NCBI GenBank assembly: GCA_013397455.1
Contig: VYZB01000035.1
Coordinates: forward strand, 3,285,283 to 3,349,282
Direction of reading: 5' to 3'
From: Crotophaga sulcirostris
Taxonomy: Eukaryota; Chordata; Aves; Cuculiformes; Crotophagidae
Length of the DNA stretch: 64,000 nt
Shown here: positions 45,093 through 58,476 of the stretch, piece after piece
Layout of the letters: every line of letters starts with the position of its first letter
How positions within the stretch are numbered: position 1 is the first letter of the stretch
Program-made: the position numbers and the translations under genes
The notes under the pieces: model-generated
The model's database searches: none
The model's input: only the letters and a program-made list of their open reading frames with translations
What the model was told of the DNA's origin: nothing

Positions 45093-46330
45093 AGCCAGGG
45101 TACAAGTGGCACCTTGGAGGTGCAAAAGCAGCAGGCAAGAACCCAGACAAAATAGCCCACAGTAGCCCAGCCAATATGCCATGCTCAGTTCTTAAGAGGA
45201 AGAAAAAAACCTCGAAGGACCAGTGTCAGTCTGCCCTAGGAAGATTCCTTCCTGACCCCAGAGCTGGCAATCGGCTATTCCCTCAGCATGTGAGCAAGAC
45301 CTGTCTCCTCCGCTCACAGGGCCTCTAAAGAGATGCGCAGTTTCTGTTCTTCCTCAACCTGGAGCCATCTTAGGGGATTCCAGGAGCAGCAAGGTCCTGA
45401 TTGACCCTGGGGGCAAGATTCCTTCCCATGTGTGGCAGGACACCAGTGGGTGCCCCAAAGCACCAAGTCCCCTTGCAACACCTCTGCATCCCACTTCTTA
45501 TGGCTGCTGCCACTGGTTGTGCAGGGGATGAGGACAGCACGCTCTGCAGTGCTCCTCAGGAAGGAATTCCCTTGGTCTTGCCACAGCTAGACAGGTCAAA
45601 TAGCCTTGGCCACCTCCAGGTGTTGGTGGTTCTTCTCATTTCTTGAGGACTTAGTATCTCTTCCCCAAAGGCTGGGGCAGGATTTCAGTTCATCAGATGA
45701 GCTTTGAATGCGGCCCTGCTGGGAGCTGGGCTTGCAGCAGAGAACCTCCGGCAGCCTTGTCCAGCCTCCAATATTCTTCCCTTAGCCCCCTCCTCCAAGT
45801 AATTTCATCAGTTCCTCAAGAACTTCCTCTTGGATGTCTTTAGGCTGCCCCTGGAAAGTCAGGCAGGCTGACAGCAAGACATGGGAGGAGGCCCCCCCTT
45901 GTCCTGCCCCAGAGTATTGTCACTGCTGCATTGCTGGGTGGTGGCCCTGTGACATAGGGTGACAGGGTGCACTGCAGCCCTACCCACTGCCCCTCCGCCC
46001 AGTGTCCTTCAGAGCCTTTGGGGTGCTGGCCCTGAGGCAGTCCTGTGCCCAGGAGGCCGAGAGGGCTGTCCCTGTCCTTGGTGGCCACGCACTGGTGCAA
46101 AGCTGCAGGGCACCTCCAACACTTCCTCTGCCACTCAGCTCTAAATGACAAACCCAGTGCCATGGCAGAAAACAGCTCAGCAGCCCAGAGATCACTCCTA
46201 TGAGCTGTCCCCTCTCTGCACCAAAGCTTACATCCATCACTGCCGTGCAGCAAGGAGGACCAGGGACTTAATCTGGCTGGACACCAACCCATTTCCAGGG
46301 GTGTAAGGTGGGGGTAACTTTGGCAGCCAC
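45093..46330. repeat. Unidentified GC-rich segment, probably old repeat sequence
   Basis: About 1.2 kb of sequence markedly richer in GC than the flanks, following directly on a CR1 scrap. The stretch GATTCCTTCCTGACCCCAGA with GCATGTGAGCAAGACCTGTC (45242-45305) resembles the 3' part of a widespread amniote LINE/SINE-type repeat I remember, but I cannot name it firmly. The remainder has several open frames on both strands (for example 45840-46292, minus) with no recognisable domain, splice sites or coding bias. Confidence 0.4.
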
Positions 46331-49300
46331 AGCCTGGAAGAAAGCCAAAGAGGAACCAGAGCCATAGGTTGGAATGGATGGTGCCAACAGACCATCATGG
46401 AAATAAGACAGGCTTCGAAAAACAAGTGAGCAGAAGTTTCGCTGCTGTGGTGGAAGGGTTGGTTATTTTCAGACCTAGAACGTTTGGATCTGTGCCCAAA
46501 GCACAGTGAGGCAAACTGTGACTCTTCCAAACTGAAAATAGTCCACTGCTGCTATCAACTCAACATCCCCTTTTCCCATTGAAACCAATCTGCACAGTTG
46601 GCTGTGTTTATACAGGTCACAAAAGTCACTTTCAGAGCTCATTTGTGACTTTAATCTTTGAGAGTTATTGGCTACTTTGATTTGTGAGAAGATGTTCAGA
46701 TCTTATATAAAACTCTGGCAAACCTTTTCCCTTCAGGATTTAGTATTTTGAGTACTGAAAGAGTAAGGAAGGCACTATTCTTGTCATTTTGTATGTCAGT
46801 GCCAAAACTGTTATGTACATTCAGACTATGTAAATAAGGGCATTTATACCATATACAGTCATTTGGTTGTGGTGAAGCCAGAGGTGAAAGAAAGCGTTTT
46901 GGTTCCTTCTGCATTAACTTTGCAGAGATGTATATAGTATCTTTTGGTTCTGAGATTACTTTCAGTGGTGTCTGTTAAATCTGGACCAACATTTTAGAAA
47001 TGTGTCAAATGTAATGCCATCCCCATTTTTCTTTTATTTAGGAAAAAGATGTCATAATCTAAACAGACCACTTAGGTTTATTCAAACACTAGTCTACATA
47101 TTGGAGCAGTCAGGAAAAATTATTTACAAATCAAAACTCAACTACAAACAAGCATTTATGACCTGTTCTGTATTAAGTTCATTCAGACTGTTCTTAATTC
47201 AGGGTTAAAACCTGATCTTCATTGTACATTAGGTAAACATACTTTTACTTGTATTAGCAAACTGTAAGTAACCACAGAATCTATGTCAACTCCAATACAT
47301 TTCACTTGTTCATACGTGCAGAAAATATGGTCAATGCTGGCATCCTTTAAATGCCTTTTGTTATAAATGTTTAATTAGACCACTGACTGAATACAGTAAA
47401 CAAACCCAATAGGATCTTCATTTGCTTCTAACTAGTAATCATTATGCACTTAGCACTTCGTTTGTTAAACTGTGTTATCCTCTTCTAAAACCCAGATTAT
47501 ATTTAAAGCAGAAAATCTGAATAAGTCTTTATCACAGATTCCAAATTTAATGATGACATTTCCTCTCAACTGCCTAAGCATCTACAGAACAAGAAAGCAA
47601 GTTCATTTTCACACACCACACTCCCTAAAAAGCAAAAGGCACATGTACATCACCCTAAAAGATTAATAACTCACACCTGCTCCCCCAGATGTCAATTATG
47701 AGGAAAGGAGGTCAAAATTATGTCATTTGCACTGCGCTAAAAAGAATTAAGAATTGCTTCTAGAGATAAAATCTCAAACATTCCAACAGCCTGCTCACTC
47801 AGGCTATTAAAACTCAGCTGCCATTACATCTCACAATTACACTGTTGAATCATAAACCTGTTATTTTATCCTTCAATATGGTCTGTCATTTCAAGTAAGC
47901 ACAAAGATTGATATTTACAGTTTTTGGCAAATACCACTAAACATCTTCCATGCTCACATACTTTGACAAGTGTCTCTGATACATTTACATGTTGTTATCC
48001 CACTAAATGAACTGAACTTTCTTCAAAGAAGGTAATAAGAGCTAACTGAAAGTCATGAACAGTTCACAGTCTGCGAAGGTTGTTTTAAGTCATGCTCCTC
48101 CAGAACTATTCAAACCAAGAGTTTCTTCCTCTTTTCTCCTCTATAGGCATTCACATGTTACTCTGAAGTGTCTGAAGCTATGTGGACATTATCTCCAAGA
48201 ATTACAAAAGCTTTAAAATGAAAATAAATTAATGGAATCAATTGCTTATGTTCTCTACACATTGACACATATCTCATCTTCTTTAGCATAATACTTCCAT
48301 ACAATGTTATTTTGTGATATATTTTAGAACTTTCTTAGAGATAAAGAGCTTTGAACATTTTTACTTTAAAGCTACAGAAGAGAAAATAAATCAATTTTGT
48401 TATTGTGGAACTTGTGGACTTAAAGAACTGTATACATTTCAGACTAAAAGTTAAAGAGCTTAAATATATCATTTCAACTGAGGTTATTTTGCTTCCTTAG
48501 AGTTACCAAAAAATAAAATAAAGCAAGTTTGAAGAGTGCCTGGTATCACATTCCATGACAGTACTCACCCTTCAAAGTTTTCAGTTCTTCAGGGGAAGTA
48601 ACCAAGATGCAGATTAATCATTTACAGACATTTTATCAACTATGCAAGCTACCAATGCATACAGAGATGCTGATGGTAAGAACTGATTACAGTTTATTTC
48701 TGGGGAAAAAAATTTAAAATAACTAAAGATGACAAAACACTACAGAGTAAGAATTACAAATTACAATGAACTAGGGAATAGTTTTCACACGGTACAAGTC
48801 TTCAGTTCATTATGCTGACAGGCCATGGACTTTCCTGGGCAATACTGGAGTACCTTAAACATTGTATTTATACCAACAATCAGACAAGCATATTTGGAGA
48901 TGTTATACTCAAGAAAGAGTATAAACCAGGTCCTTCAAATTTGCATCTAAAAGCAAAGTAATAAAAGAACAAAGACAGTTGAGAAGAAAAACTGAAGGAA
49001 ATAATCACAAAAGAAACCAAAACATGTTTAAATAGTTCTGAAGAAAAAGACCTAAGTTCAAACTGGCAAGTTGACACCAGTCAGAAGACCTATTAAGGCA
49101 AAATAAGGAGTTCTAAGGGCAAAAGAACAAACGGATTACTTTCAGAGAGGACAAATTAATTTACAAACTAACCCTCGAAGAAGAAATATCTGAAGTGTGC
49201 TTTATGTTGGAAGCTGAATACAAGCCATGTCAGGTATGCCCTGGGCAATGGAAAAGGCCTGCAAAAACAAGCCAGAAGAAAATTCCATTGTCTAAAAACA

Positions 49301-50064
49301 CTAGGTGGCTGCAGAGAAAAAAAAGCCTTAAAGTATCAATATATAAAACGTACAAGTGGCAAAGAAGCAAGTATACCTGTATTTCTCCTACTGCAACATT
49401 TGATGACAATTTCTGAACGTCAGCCATTTGCAAAGATGTCTTTATATGACAGTTAAAACTGATTCACTAAGAGTGAATAGGGAATTTTCCCCACAAGCAT
49501 TTTCATACATAAACCTGCTATCTCAACATTTAAAATCTGTTTTTTTCCTAACTGAGCACCTCCTATTAGTTTATATTCTTCAGCACTCACCAAGAAATGA
49601 CAGAGACAAGACACACAGGAATTCAGTTTCAGAAACATTGCATCACATAAACCAATTTGTTTTCTCTGAAATATCTCTCAATTTATTCTGCATGTCACAT
49701 ACAAATTATAAATATTTTTTTCGCAAACGTGCTTTGACTCAATATTGACTCCAAGAAAATGTCTTGGCATGCAGAAATCAAGTCAATTTAATTTTAACTA
49801 GACTTTAAATTGTAATAAATCCCCAATTTTGTTTATACAATACAGGTTAAGTTTGCACATATACTTAATCCATTCAAAATAAACTAAAATAGCTCCAGTT
49901 AGAAAAAAGTGCACATTATGAAATTTTGCACTGCTATAACTAAGTTCATAATTACCTTGTAATTTGTGCTGGTTTATTTTTTTCTAGATGGTATATTCAA
50001 ATAACCATATCTTCTCTTAAGAATTGACTGGTTTTGTGGATAAAGGGAGAGCTGTGGGTATAAT

Positions 50065-51128
50065 CGCAGTTTTAACAATGCTTTTGACACCTTTTGCCAT
50101 AACTTTGTTCTAGATAAACTAATGACATACGTGCTAGGAGAGTGAACAATGAGGTGGACTGGAAACTGGCTGAACTGCTGGGTTCAAAAGGTTTTCAGCA
50201 GCACTAAGTTCAACTGGAGGCTGGTCACTAATGGGATACTAAAGGCATCGATACAAAAGCAACTTATGACTTGGATGATGGCACAAAGTGCATTCTCAGC
50301 AAATTTGTAGAAGATGATAAAGATAGGAGGAGTGGTTGATACATCAGAGGGTTGTGCTGCCCTTCAGATGAACCTGGATCTGATGAAGAAATGGGCAGAC
50401 AGGAATCTCTAAGTCCTACAAAGAGAAATACAAAGTCCTGTACCTGGGGAAGAGCAGCCCTGCGCACTAGTACAGGCTGGAATGGTTGGCTGGAAAGTAG
50501 CTTTTCAGAGAGAACTGGGGGCTGGAGGAGGTGTCCTGGTGAACAAGCAAACGGGTCTTGCAGGAAAGGCCAGCAGCTTCCCAGGCTGCATTAGGAATAA
50601 TACTGGCAGCAGGTCAAGGGAGATGGTCCTTTCCCTCTACTCAGCATGGATGAGACACATTTGGAGTGCTGGGTCCAATCCTCAGTTCCCAGTACAAGAG
50701 ATACTGATGTACTGGACAGTATCCAGCAAAGGGCATCAAGACTGGTGAAGTACTTGGAGCATCTGGCATGCAAGGAGGGGCTGACATAGGTGGAACTGTT
50801 CTGCTTGAAGAGGAGATGACTCAGGGAGATTTTAGCACTGTGTACAAATACAAGACTTGGGGGATGGGTAAAGAAGATGGAGCCAGACTTCTCAGTGGTG
50901 CGCAGTGACAGAATGAGAGGCACAAACTGAAATACAAGGAATTCCACTGAAACATGAATACGAGAGTATATCAATTGTGAGGATGATCAAACACCAGAAA
51001 AAGTTGCCTAGGCAGGTCACCACTCTCTTGAAATATTCAAAATCTGACTAGTGAAGGCCTTGGTTAACCTGCTGTGAGGAGACCTGTAAGAGCAGATGAC
51101 CTCCAGAGATCTCTTCCAACCTCAGCTA
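50065..51128 (+). mobile_element. CR1 LINE fragment, about 1.06 kb, old
   Basis: Enters in the reverse-transcriptase domain (AACAATGCTTTTGACACCTT, an N-A-F-D-T-F relic), passes the palm region (CTCAGCAAATTTGTAGAAGA), and runs to a 3' UTR ending GATCTCTTCCAACCTCAGCT. Frames are broken throughout. It lies immediately upstream of a younger same-strand copy, so the two could be mistaken for one element, but the 3' end repeats. Confidence 0.85.
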
Positions 51129-51169
51129 ATGTACATAATTATAACTATAGTTTACCACTTCAAGAGTCT

Positions 51170-51778
51170 AATGGCATCCTGGCCTGCATCAGGAATAGTG
51201 TGGCCAGCAGGACCAGAGAAGTTATCATCCCCCTATACTCGGCACTGGTCAGGCCTCACCTTGAATACTGTGTGCAGCTCTGGGCCCCTCAGTTTGAGAA
51301 GGATGTCAAGACACTCGAATGTGTCCAGAGGAGAGCAACGAAGATGGTGAAGGGGCTGGAGCACAAGCCCTACGAGGAGCGACTGAGGGAGCTGGGGCTG
51401 TTTAGCCTGGAGAAAAGGAGGTTCATGGGTGACCTTATTGCTCTCTACAACTACCTAAAAGGAGGCTGTAGTCAAGCAGGGGGTTGGTCTCTTCTCTCGG
51501 GTTACCAGTGACAGAATTAAAGGACATGGACTCAAGCGTCATCAGGGAAAGTTTAGGCTTGATATTAGGAAGAAGTTCTTCACTGAAAGGGTGATTGGCC
51601 ATTGGAATGCACTGCCCGGGGAGGTGGTGGAGTCGCCAACCCTGGAGGTGTTTAAGAGGAGATTGGATGAGGCACTCAGTGTCATGGTTTAGATGATGGG
51701 TTGGTGTTAGTGTTAGGCTATAGGTTGGACCCAATCATCTCAGAGGTCCTTTCCAACCTTGTGATACTGTGATACTGT
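51170..51778 (+). mobile_element. CR1 LINE 3' fragment, relatively well preserved
   Basis: Plus-strand copy beginning GGCATCCTGGCCTGCATCAG, with the usual end of CR1 ORF2: CACCTTGAATACTGTGTGCA, GAGAGCAACGAAGATGGTGA, CTGTTTAGCCTGGAGAAAAG. The 3' UTR includes GGAGGTGGTGGAGTCGCCAA. It terminates in the 8-bp tandem GATACTGT repeated twice, a subfamily-diagnostic variant of the CR1 tail. An open frame at 51074-51511 still spans the ORF2 end, so this is the youngest-looking copy here. It sits about 40 bp after an older CR1 copy. Confidence 0.92.
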
Positions 51779-54700
51779 AATTGAGGAATAGCTCTAAATA
51801 CATGTGTTAATTCAATTTAGATTGTATAATGCGCATTAAACACATACTCTGCCAATTAAACACTGATTATAGCATGAATGGTGTTAACAGACTTGTTAAT
51901 ACAGAAATAAAACCATGCAAAATCCATGAAGTTGACTAATAATGTAACAATCACAGTGCCTGTAAGCCACCTGCTCCAAAAAGCATTTCACTGTTTCACC
52001 CTACCATCTTGACGTTTTGCAAGGAACTAACTAATGAATGCTTCTCACACCTGGTCTTGCTAAGTTGGAGCTTGGCTATGTTGGAGGGTCAGCACCACTG
52101 CCACTACCTTTTGCGGTGTGGCATATTGTAGAGGTGAAATGATGACTGACCTATATACTTTGAAACAACATTCATCCTCATGCCAGCAATACTCAGCTGT
52201 GCTCTACAATTTTCACTTCAAATTATTTCAAAGGTATCTTTTTAGAGTTTACTGAATACGTGCTATTGTTGGAGAAAATGCGAATGTGAAAACATCAGAT
52301 TCCATTTTTTCATATTTTTAAGTTCATTAGGGTATGAAGACAAATTCTAGTTTTTTCCTTTCACATCATCTTAGGTTCTCAAAATTAATAGGTTTTGTAT
52401 GTGGTCCTTTTAGCAAGAAGGTCACTTATCTTCTTTTCCACTTACAGGAAAAAGCAGTTCCCCAAGATCTCAGCCTTTTATCCCTGTTGCCCAAGTGCCA
52501 GATTTTCTCTGGCTTTTTTGAAATAAGACAATAAATCCCTAAATAATGAACTCCCTTAGCATTCTTCCACACTTGTACAATTCAAAAACTATGCTTTAAG
52601 ACTTTATACTGTCTAGGAGTACAGATGGGTTCGGGCATAACATCCCTGGCAGTCCCTATTAAAAAACTTCTACAAAGCAGCTCTTTTGTTAGTGCTTATT
52701 GAATTCCATGATCTAGGCTAGTTGTTTAGTCTGACACCTATCTTTTTATTCCTCTCTATTTTCCTTTAATTTAAAAAGCAATCTTAGTATGGATTAAGGT
52801 GCTTGCAGTCTTCCTGTGTCTCAGTTCTGAAAGTTTTTTTACTTAAATTTTCTGTCCATCTTGTTTTTCTTCATGAAAGAACAGAATATCCAGTGATAAT
52901 AGTCTGTGTGCTTAGGAAGAAATGCCATTTCGGTAGACCAGAAACTGTTCTCTAAACTGCTGTCCATGTGGTGGTTAGATTTCTATCCTGCTTATATTCT
53001 CTTTTGCCTGGTGAGCTTATTTTAGTTCTAAACATATTTCTTCAGCTCCAGTGCTTTAAAACGCCTCAACATACTTAATTTTTTATAACATGGTTTTTGA
53101 ATTTTGGATACAGAAAGTATTAAACCTTGTTTCATATAACATCTTATACGAAAACCAGCACTTTTCTTTTTAGCTGTTGAAGTAACTTTTGTTCTTTATT
53201 TTGCAAAGTGACATGCTAGATACAAATTAAATTAGAATAATTTCTCAAAATTGAATATAGAATTTTTTTCAAACAATAAAATGGATATTCAATAAAGTGT
53301 TAGTGAGCTTTCACAGATAATATAAAATTATATTGGAGAAGAGATTACAGTTTTTAGTTTAAGTTGGTGTTTAATACAAGAGGTTCATCTGGAATTAGTT
53401 TTTAAAAGCGAGTTATCTCAGATTTAGACTAAGCAGCAAAAGCTCTATAAATGCTGATATGGACCAGGCTCTCCATGCTTCATGAGGCATTTTCAGAAAC
53501 AATGTTTATCAAGTAAAAAATGGATATCCTAACTTGCTGAAAATGGAGCTCAGCTGTACTCCTAAATGCTTGAATTCTGCAATACAAGGCTGAGATACGT
53601 GGAGGAATAATTTAAGGGAATAGGTGAGGACCTGGAATTGTGGTATGACTAAAGCCAATTTCTGTACATCAATGTTTTCTGTCCTGTTTACCACAGATGG
53701 GTTTTAGTAACAATAATCCCAATATTGCTTAGGAATCTTCACTTGGCAGCTGTGAGCTGTGTGGTGGCATGTGTGGCAGTGCCTTTGTTTTTAAGTGAGA
53801 GAAAAGAATTTAAGGTAAGATTGAGAAAATAATAATTAGCAATATTTGTTGGTTACATGAAGCAGGCTTACTGTTTTGAGTGAAGGGTATCTACTTCTTG
53901 ATGTATTTTCGTGACCACACTCAAATGTTACCATTTTATCTTTCAGTGCCTCTCAGTCTCTTGTAAGAACTTCAGTGTTCTGCAGCATCTGTGTTCAAAA
54001 CCATCAAAAACTGTATTTTAAGTATGTGTATTAACACAGGTCAGCTCAAAGAGGACAGACTTAAGTTGCTTTGAGAATAGCCTTCCTTTAACAGTTTTTG
54101 CTGTTTTCAAGAAGTTGCAGTATAACTAAATGTTGTGCTTGAGTGGACTTGAGTTGTTTATCTATTTAAGAGCAGCCTTTCAAAATAATTTAGCATCTAA
54201 AGTACCAAATTTGATCACTTGAAGTGCATCAGTTTCTTTGACTAATTCTTTATTGCAACTACTGACTGTTTAATCCATCTGAAACAGTTTTGCTTTCTTT
54301 TCATGGTTTTTCTTTCTTATAAAAAGATGTCAAAATGACAGTCCTTGGTGAAGAAAGAATTAGGAACAATATAGCTTTGTATTGCACTCAGAGTTAAGGA
54401 TCATTTATAAAACCCTCTTGGCCCACTGAATAGCTTATCCGTTTGTGCAGGTTTTTTTTGGTGTATTTAGAATGGATAACATCATAGTTTTTCTTTACAA
54501 GTGCTGACTTACTTTGGAACAATGGGAAAAGTTCCCAAAGGTCATGTAAGTGAAGGCAATGTTCTCAGCTTCATGATGGGCATTTCTTGTCCTATGTCAT
54601 CCTCCCAGCGGTGGGGTAAGTTGTATTTTACATTTGGTTTTCTTTGCAGGACAGGAGAGGTCCAAATCTTCTCTTTTCTTTTTTTTCCTTCATGACAAGC

Positions 54701-55690
54701 AATAGTGATCACTCACTGTTTGAGGAAATACACTTCCCAGATCAAAGTTCATGCATTTCATCACATCTGTGGCTCTGATTTTCTACACAGCCTTCCTACT
54801 TTTGTTATTTTATATCTGTGCCTGAGTTCCTTCTTTCTCTGTGCACCTGGTAAGTAGTGGGACTCTGAAGATTGCATATAATAGATGTGATAAGTGGGGG
54901 AATACTTTCCTGCCAACTCCAGGTCCAGTTTACACACAATTATTCTAAGCCTCTTGTGGTACTATAGACTCAGAAGTTGTCTGAATACATTCCACATCCT
55001 TTAATATTTCGGTTAGGTTTTCTTGATAATCATCACTTGAAGAACGTACTGATGAAACTCAGGAACCTTTTGGAAGGTTCTGTCTTGAACCTATTGCATC
55101 TTGGAGGGCTCTGTCATGATCAGCTGTGTTGCATTCTATGTGAGTCTTCCTTATGCCTCTGGTAGCACATGCATCTTAAAGTGGCTGGTATTTCTTATTC
55201 AAACTTTCAGGATTATTACCTATAAATAATGGTGAATTGCAAAAGTTTTGCTTTAGAGATGATGTTTAATATTGAAGCATTTGACATTGAGACTGACATG
55301 CATCCAAGTTTTATTTTTCTTTGAGTACTTGTTCTATGCATGGAATATTGAATTATATGCGGCAAAAATGGTACTTTCATGTGGCTGTTACTGCTTGCAC
55401 ATGGCATCATAAGCAATCATTTGTGAGAAGCTGCCAGTTCTTCACTGAACAAGAAGCTGGCTGCTAGCCTATCCACAGATTAAGAAAGAAGCTGATTTTT
55501 TTTGAATGGCCTGATTTAGCTGCTTTAGGGTAAGAGTTCTACACTTTAATACTATTTTTTAACCCACAGTAGCATTAAATTACAAGTAGAAATGAAGTAT
55601 CAGAAAGCCAGACTTCACTTCATTGTCTTCTTTCCAAGGAGCACCATATGCCAGTATTACATAAATAATCTTATTTCTGGGGTATCCAGT

Positions 55691-55942
55691 GATCATAGAA
55701 TCATCTGGTTTGAAAAGACTTCCAAGATCATTGCGTCCAGCCGTATCTGTCCACTTACTAAACCAGATCCCTGAGACACTCATCTACCTGTCTTTTAAAC
55801 ACCTCCAGGGATGGCGACTCAACCATCTCCCTGAGCAGCCTGTTCCAGTGCCCAACCATGCTTTCTGTGAAGTTTTTCCTCTTCTGAACCTCCCCTGGCA
55901 CAACTTCTGGCCATTTACCCTCATCCTATCACCTATCTAACA
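55691..55942 (-). mobile_element. CR1 LINE 3' fragment, antisense
   Basis: ATCATAGAATCATCTGGTTT starts a reverse-complement CR1 3' end. CR1-typical text follows: CACCTCCAGGGATGGCGACT, CAACCATCTCCCTGAGCAGC, CTGTTCCAGTGCCCAACCAT. About 250 bp, 5'-truncated, in the 15-kb intron between coding exons two and three. Confidence 0.87.
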
Positions 55943-56973
55943 TGAAATGAGGAGTTTCTTGTTAAAATAATTCCGAACCCTTCAGAAAGTGTGCCTGAAG
56001 AAGTCATGCAGTTTATAATAGTCAGTGTTGCATCTTCTACTGGCAAAATGATTACAATTAAACCTCCTGATAGAGGATGACCTCTCACACCTTCATACTG
56101 AAATGACTGGCATCTTTTGGGAGACAGCACTAGCCTGGCTTATCTGCTAATAAGATCTACTTTCTACCTTATTCATATAAAAATTCTCATAATAAACCAA
56201 ATCAAAGGTTTTTACTGAAATATGCTTTGGAACGCAACTTCTTTTCCTTCTTTCATGTAATTACATGTTTCATAATTTAATCTTGATGTAACACGTTAAA
56301 CTACTATTATTTGACTTAGAACTCAGACAGTCAGACTGAAACCATGTGTGTCTATATATATTCAAGAGAAAATCAAGAAAAACCAAGATCTTTTCCACAT
56401 AGTTCGAAATTCCTATATGTGTTAGCTATCTTAAGTCAGATTTAACATACAAGTACACACAATATCTAACTCAGATTTACAATTGTAAGCAAGCAGATCC
56501 ACGCAGCCATGAAAACTTGGAGGTAGAACATAACTTTAAATACGAATACATATCTTAAACCTGTAACAGCGTCCTTTGAAACAAACTTTGTTTCAACTTT
56601 AAATGTCCAACTAAGATAAATTTTTAAATTAATGAACTTAAGACTTGATTAGCACTACCTTCAACAAAACCTTAATCTTTTGCAAAAAAATAGTTTGAGC
56701 CACCGTGCAATCACCATTGAAAGGACTTCCATATTGCATTTTATCTTATTTGCTAGTGTATCTCAGAGTGCATTTTTGAGGATAAACTGATAATGTCTTC
56801 AAGACAGTTTTAAAATCAAATGTTAACAGGCCCATAATGATAACAACGTGAATGTAACATTGTAATGAGCTCATTAGATAAAAAGAAATATATTTGTTAA
56901 ACTCTGCACAATTAAAGCAATTTTTCTTTTTCTCTATAGAAAGAGCTTATTGCATAGAGATTTGATACCTTAC

Positions 56974-57180
56974 CTCTAGGTCACAGCTAAATTCTGTGCC
57001 ATCCAGAAGCATCACTTTACACTGCACAGTTTTCATTTTCTTGGGAGACTTCTGAGGAATGTTTTCTGTTTTTATTTCAGCTGTCTGCACTTCTTTTGTC
57101 TCCCTTTTTTCTTTTTCTTCTTGTTTTTCTTCCTTTTCCTCAACTTTTTTTACTTCCGTTTCTTTACCATCTTTGGCAGG
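56974..57180 (-). CDS. EPB41L2: EPB41L2 exon: charged linker and start of FERM F1 lobe (residues 156-224)
   Basis: A 207-nt, phase 0-0 exon, with acceptor TTTTACATAG before 57180 and donor GAG|GTAAGG below 56974. The first 50 residues are strongly Glu/Lys-rich (EVKKVEEKEEKQEEKEKRE) and continue the charged head region. From about residue 206 it reads TVQCKVMLLDGTEFSCDLE, the opening beta strands of the FERM F1 (ubiquitin-like) lobe, so this exon joins the paralogue-specific head to the conserved core. It has no methionine suitable for an open-frame search to start on, so it appears in no simple ORF listing. It lies about 1.3 kb downstream of the ATG exon and about 15 kb upstream of the next exon. 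Confidence 0.95.
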
Positions 57181-57508
57181 CTATGTAAAATACAGTTAAA
57201 CAAAGATTCAAACTCAGGAAAGTAGGTATTTTTAACTTGTTAATTTCTTTTACAAGTTACCAATAAATAAGACATTAAGCTTTCATGAAAGTTATGCACA
57301 TACTGGAAACACAATGACCAGTGTAAGCATTAAGGTCTTCCCTCAGGGACCAGATATTCTTGCTCTCAAACTGTAGAAGGCACTCTTTCATTCTTTGAAA
57401 CAAGAAATTTTAATATTTAATTGACTTTTTTCCTAACAGAAACAAATTTAACAAGAAACACGAGAACTTACACAAAACTAAAAAACTGTTTATGAAACTC
57501 AAATTACA

Positions 57509-57890
57509 TGGAATCACAGAACAGTTGTCGCCAGAAGGGACCTCTCGTGATCATCTAGTCCAATGCCCCTGGGACCCCTCTAAGGCCACTTACAGCAGTT
57601 TGCCCAAAGCCATATCCAGTTGGGTTTTAAGTATCTTTACAGATGGACACTCCACAACCTCTCGGGGCAACCTTGGATGGTGGATCAATTTATGCCCATT
57701 GCCTTTTCTCATTTTAACTGCGTAACATCAAGAAAAGCCTGGCTGCTTTTCATTCCCTCCCTTCAGGTACTTTGTAAGACATTGGTAAGATTCCCCTTAA
57801 CCTTTCTCTTCTCCTGGGTGAACAGTACCAGCTCTCAGTCCCTCCTTATATGAGAGATTCTCTATGCCCTTAATCATCTCTGCCATCCTA
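57509..57890 (-). mobile_element. CR1 LINE 3' fragment, antisense
   Basis: Begins GGAATCACAGAACAG, the reverse complement of a CR1 3' end. It continues with GGGACCTCTCGTGATCATCT, TCCAGTTGGGTTTTAAGTAT and TCAGTCCCTCCTTATATGAG, all CR1 3' UTR and ORF2-end text in reverse. It is 5'-truncated and diverged. It lies in the intron between the first two coding exons; the overlapping open frames (57492-57853) are remnants of it. Confidence 0.85.
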
Positions 57891-58476
57891 GAGTGTGAGG
57901 TTCGAGTGTTAAGAACTGACGTGCAACTTCTCGGAAAGCAACATTTTGGAGAACTACAGAAGGTGGTGTTTGCCTTGGAACTCAGCACAGACCTCCCAGA
58001 ATAAATCAGTAAGGACAGTGACCATAAGTATGGTAAAACATAACAAAAACTGAGATCATAAGGACTCGGAAATAATCTATTTGTTATTTTTTTGTGGTTA
58101 AGTCACTAAGGAGGTATTCATGTGATCCAATGGCTTCAGAGACAAAGCTGACTTAAGCAGCTTTCCTCTTATCCCTGCTCATTTCTACTGCAATGATACA
58201 TCTCAATGTTCCTTTGAACTACGTCGGAGTGTGAGGTTTCATTAAAATTAGACATTTAGAGTAACTACATTAAAAAAGCTTTTACACAGAGCATGGAACC
58301 TCTAAAACTTGCTATAGTACTTGTAATTGTATCAACCCAACTGTACAAAAGGACAGAGAGTAGCTGTCATTTTTTCCTCAGTATGATCTTAACAAAGCTT
58401 TGCCTGAATTACATAAGTCATGAATCAGGTCTCCGTACAATTACTCCAAAGCATCTATTAGCCTTCCCACACGTAC

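Larger units (their letters stand above)
41921..56973 (-). other. EPB41L2 15-kb intron, the main repeat trap of the window
   Basis: Separates the head/F1 exon from the rest of the FERM domain. It holds CR1 pieces at 44985, 50065, 51170 and 55691, the GC patches at 43.2 and 45.1-46.3 kb, and a T10/A10 palindrome near 44681-44699. The stretches 46331-50064 and 51779-55690 are AT-rich with no exon or named repeat. Confidence 0.75.

Noticed and set aside
45840..46292. 150-residue minus-strand frame in the GC-rich block
   Set aside because: No recognisable domain, no fit to EPB41L2, and competing frames on the other strand; explained by GC composition.
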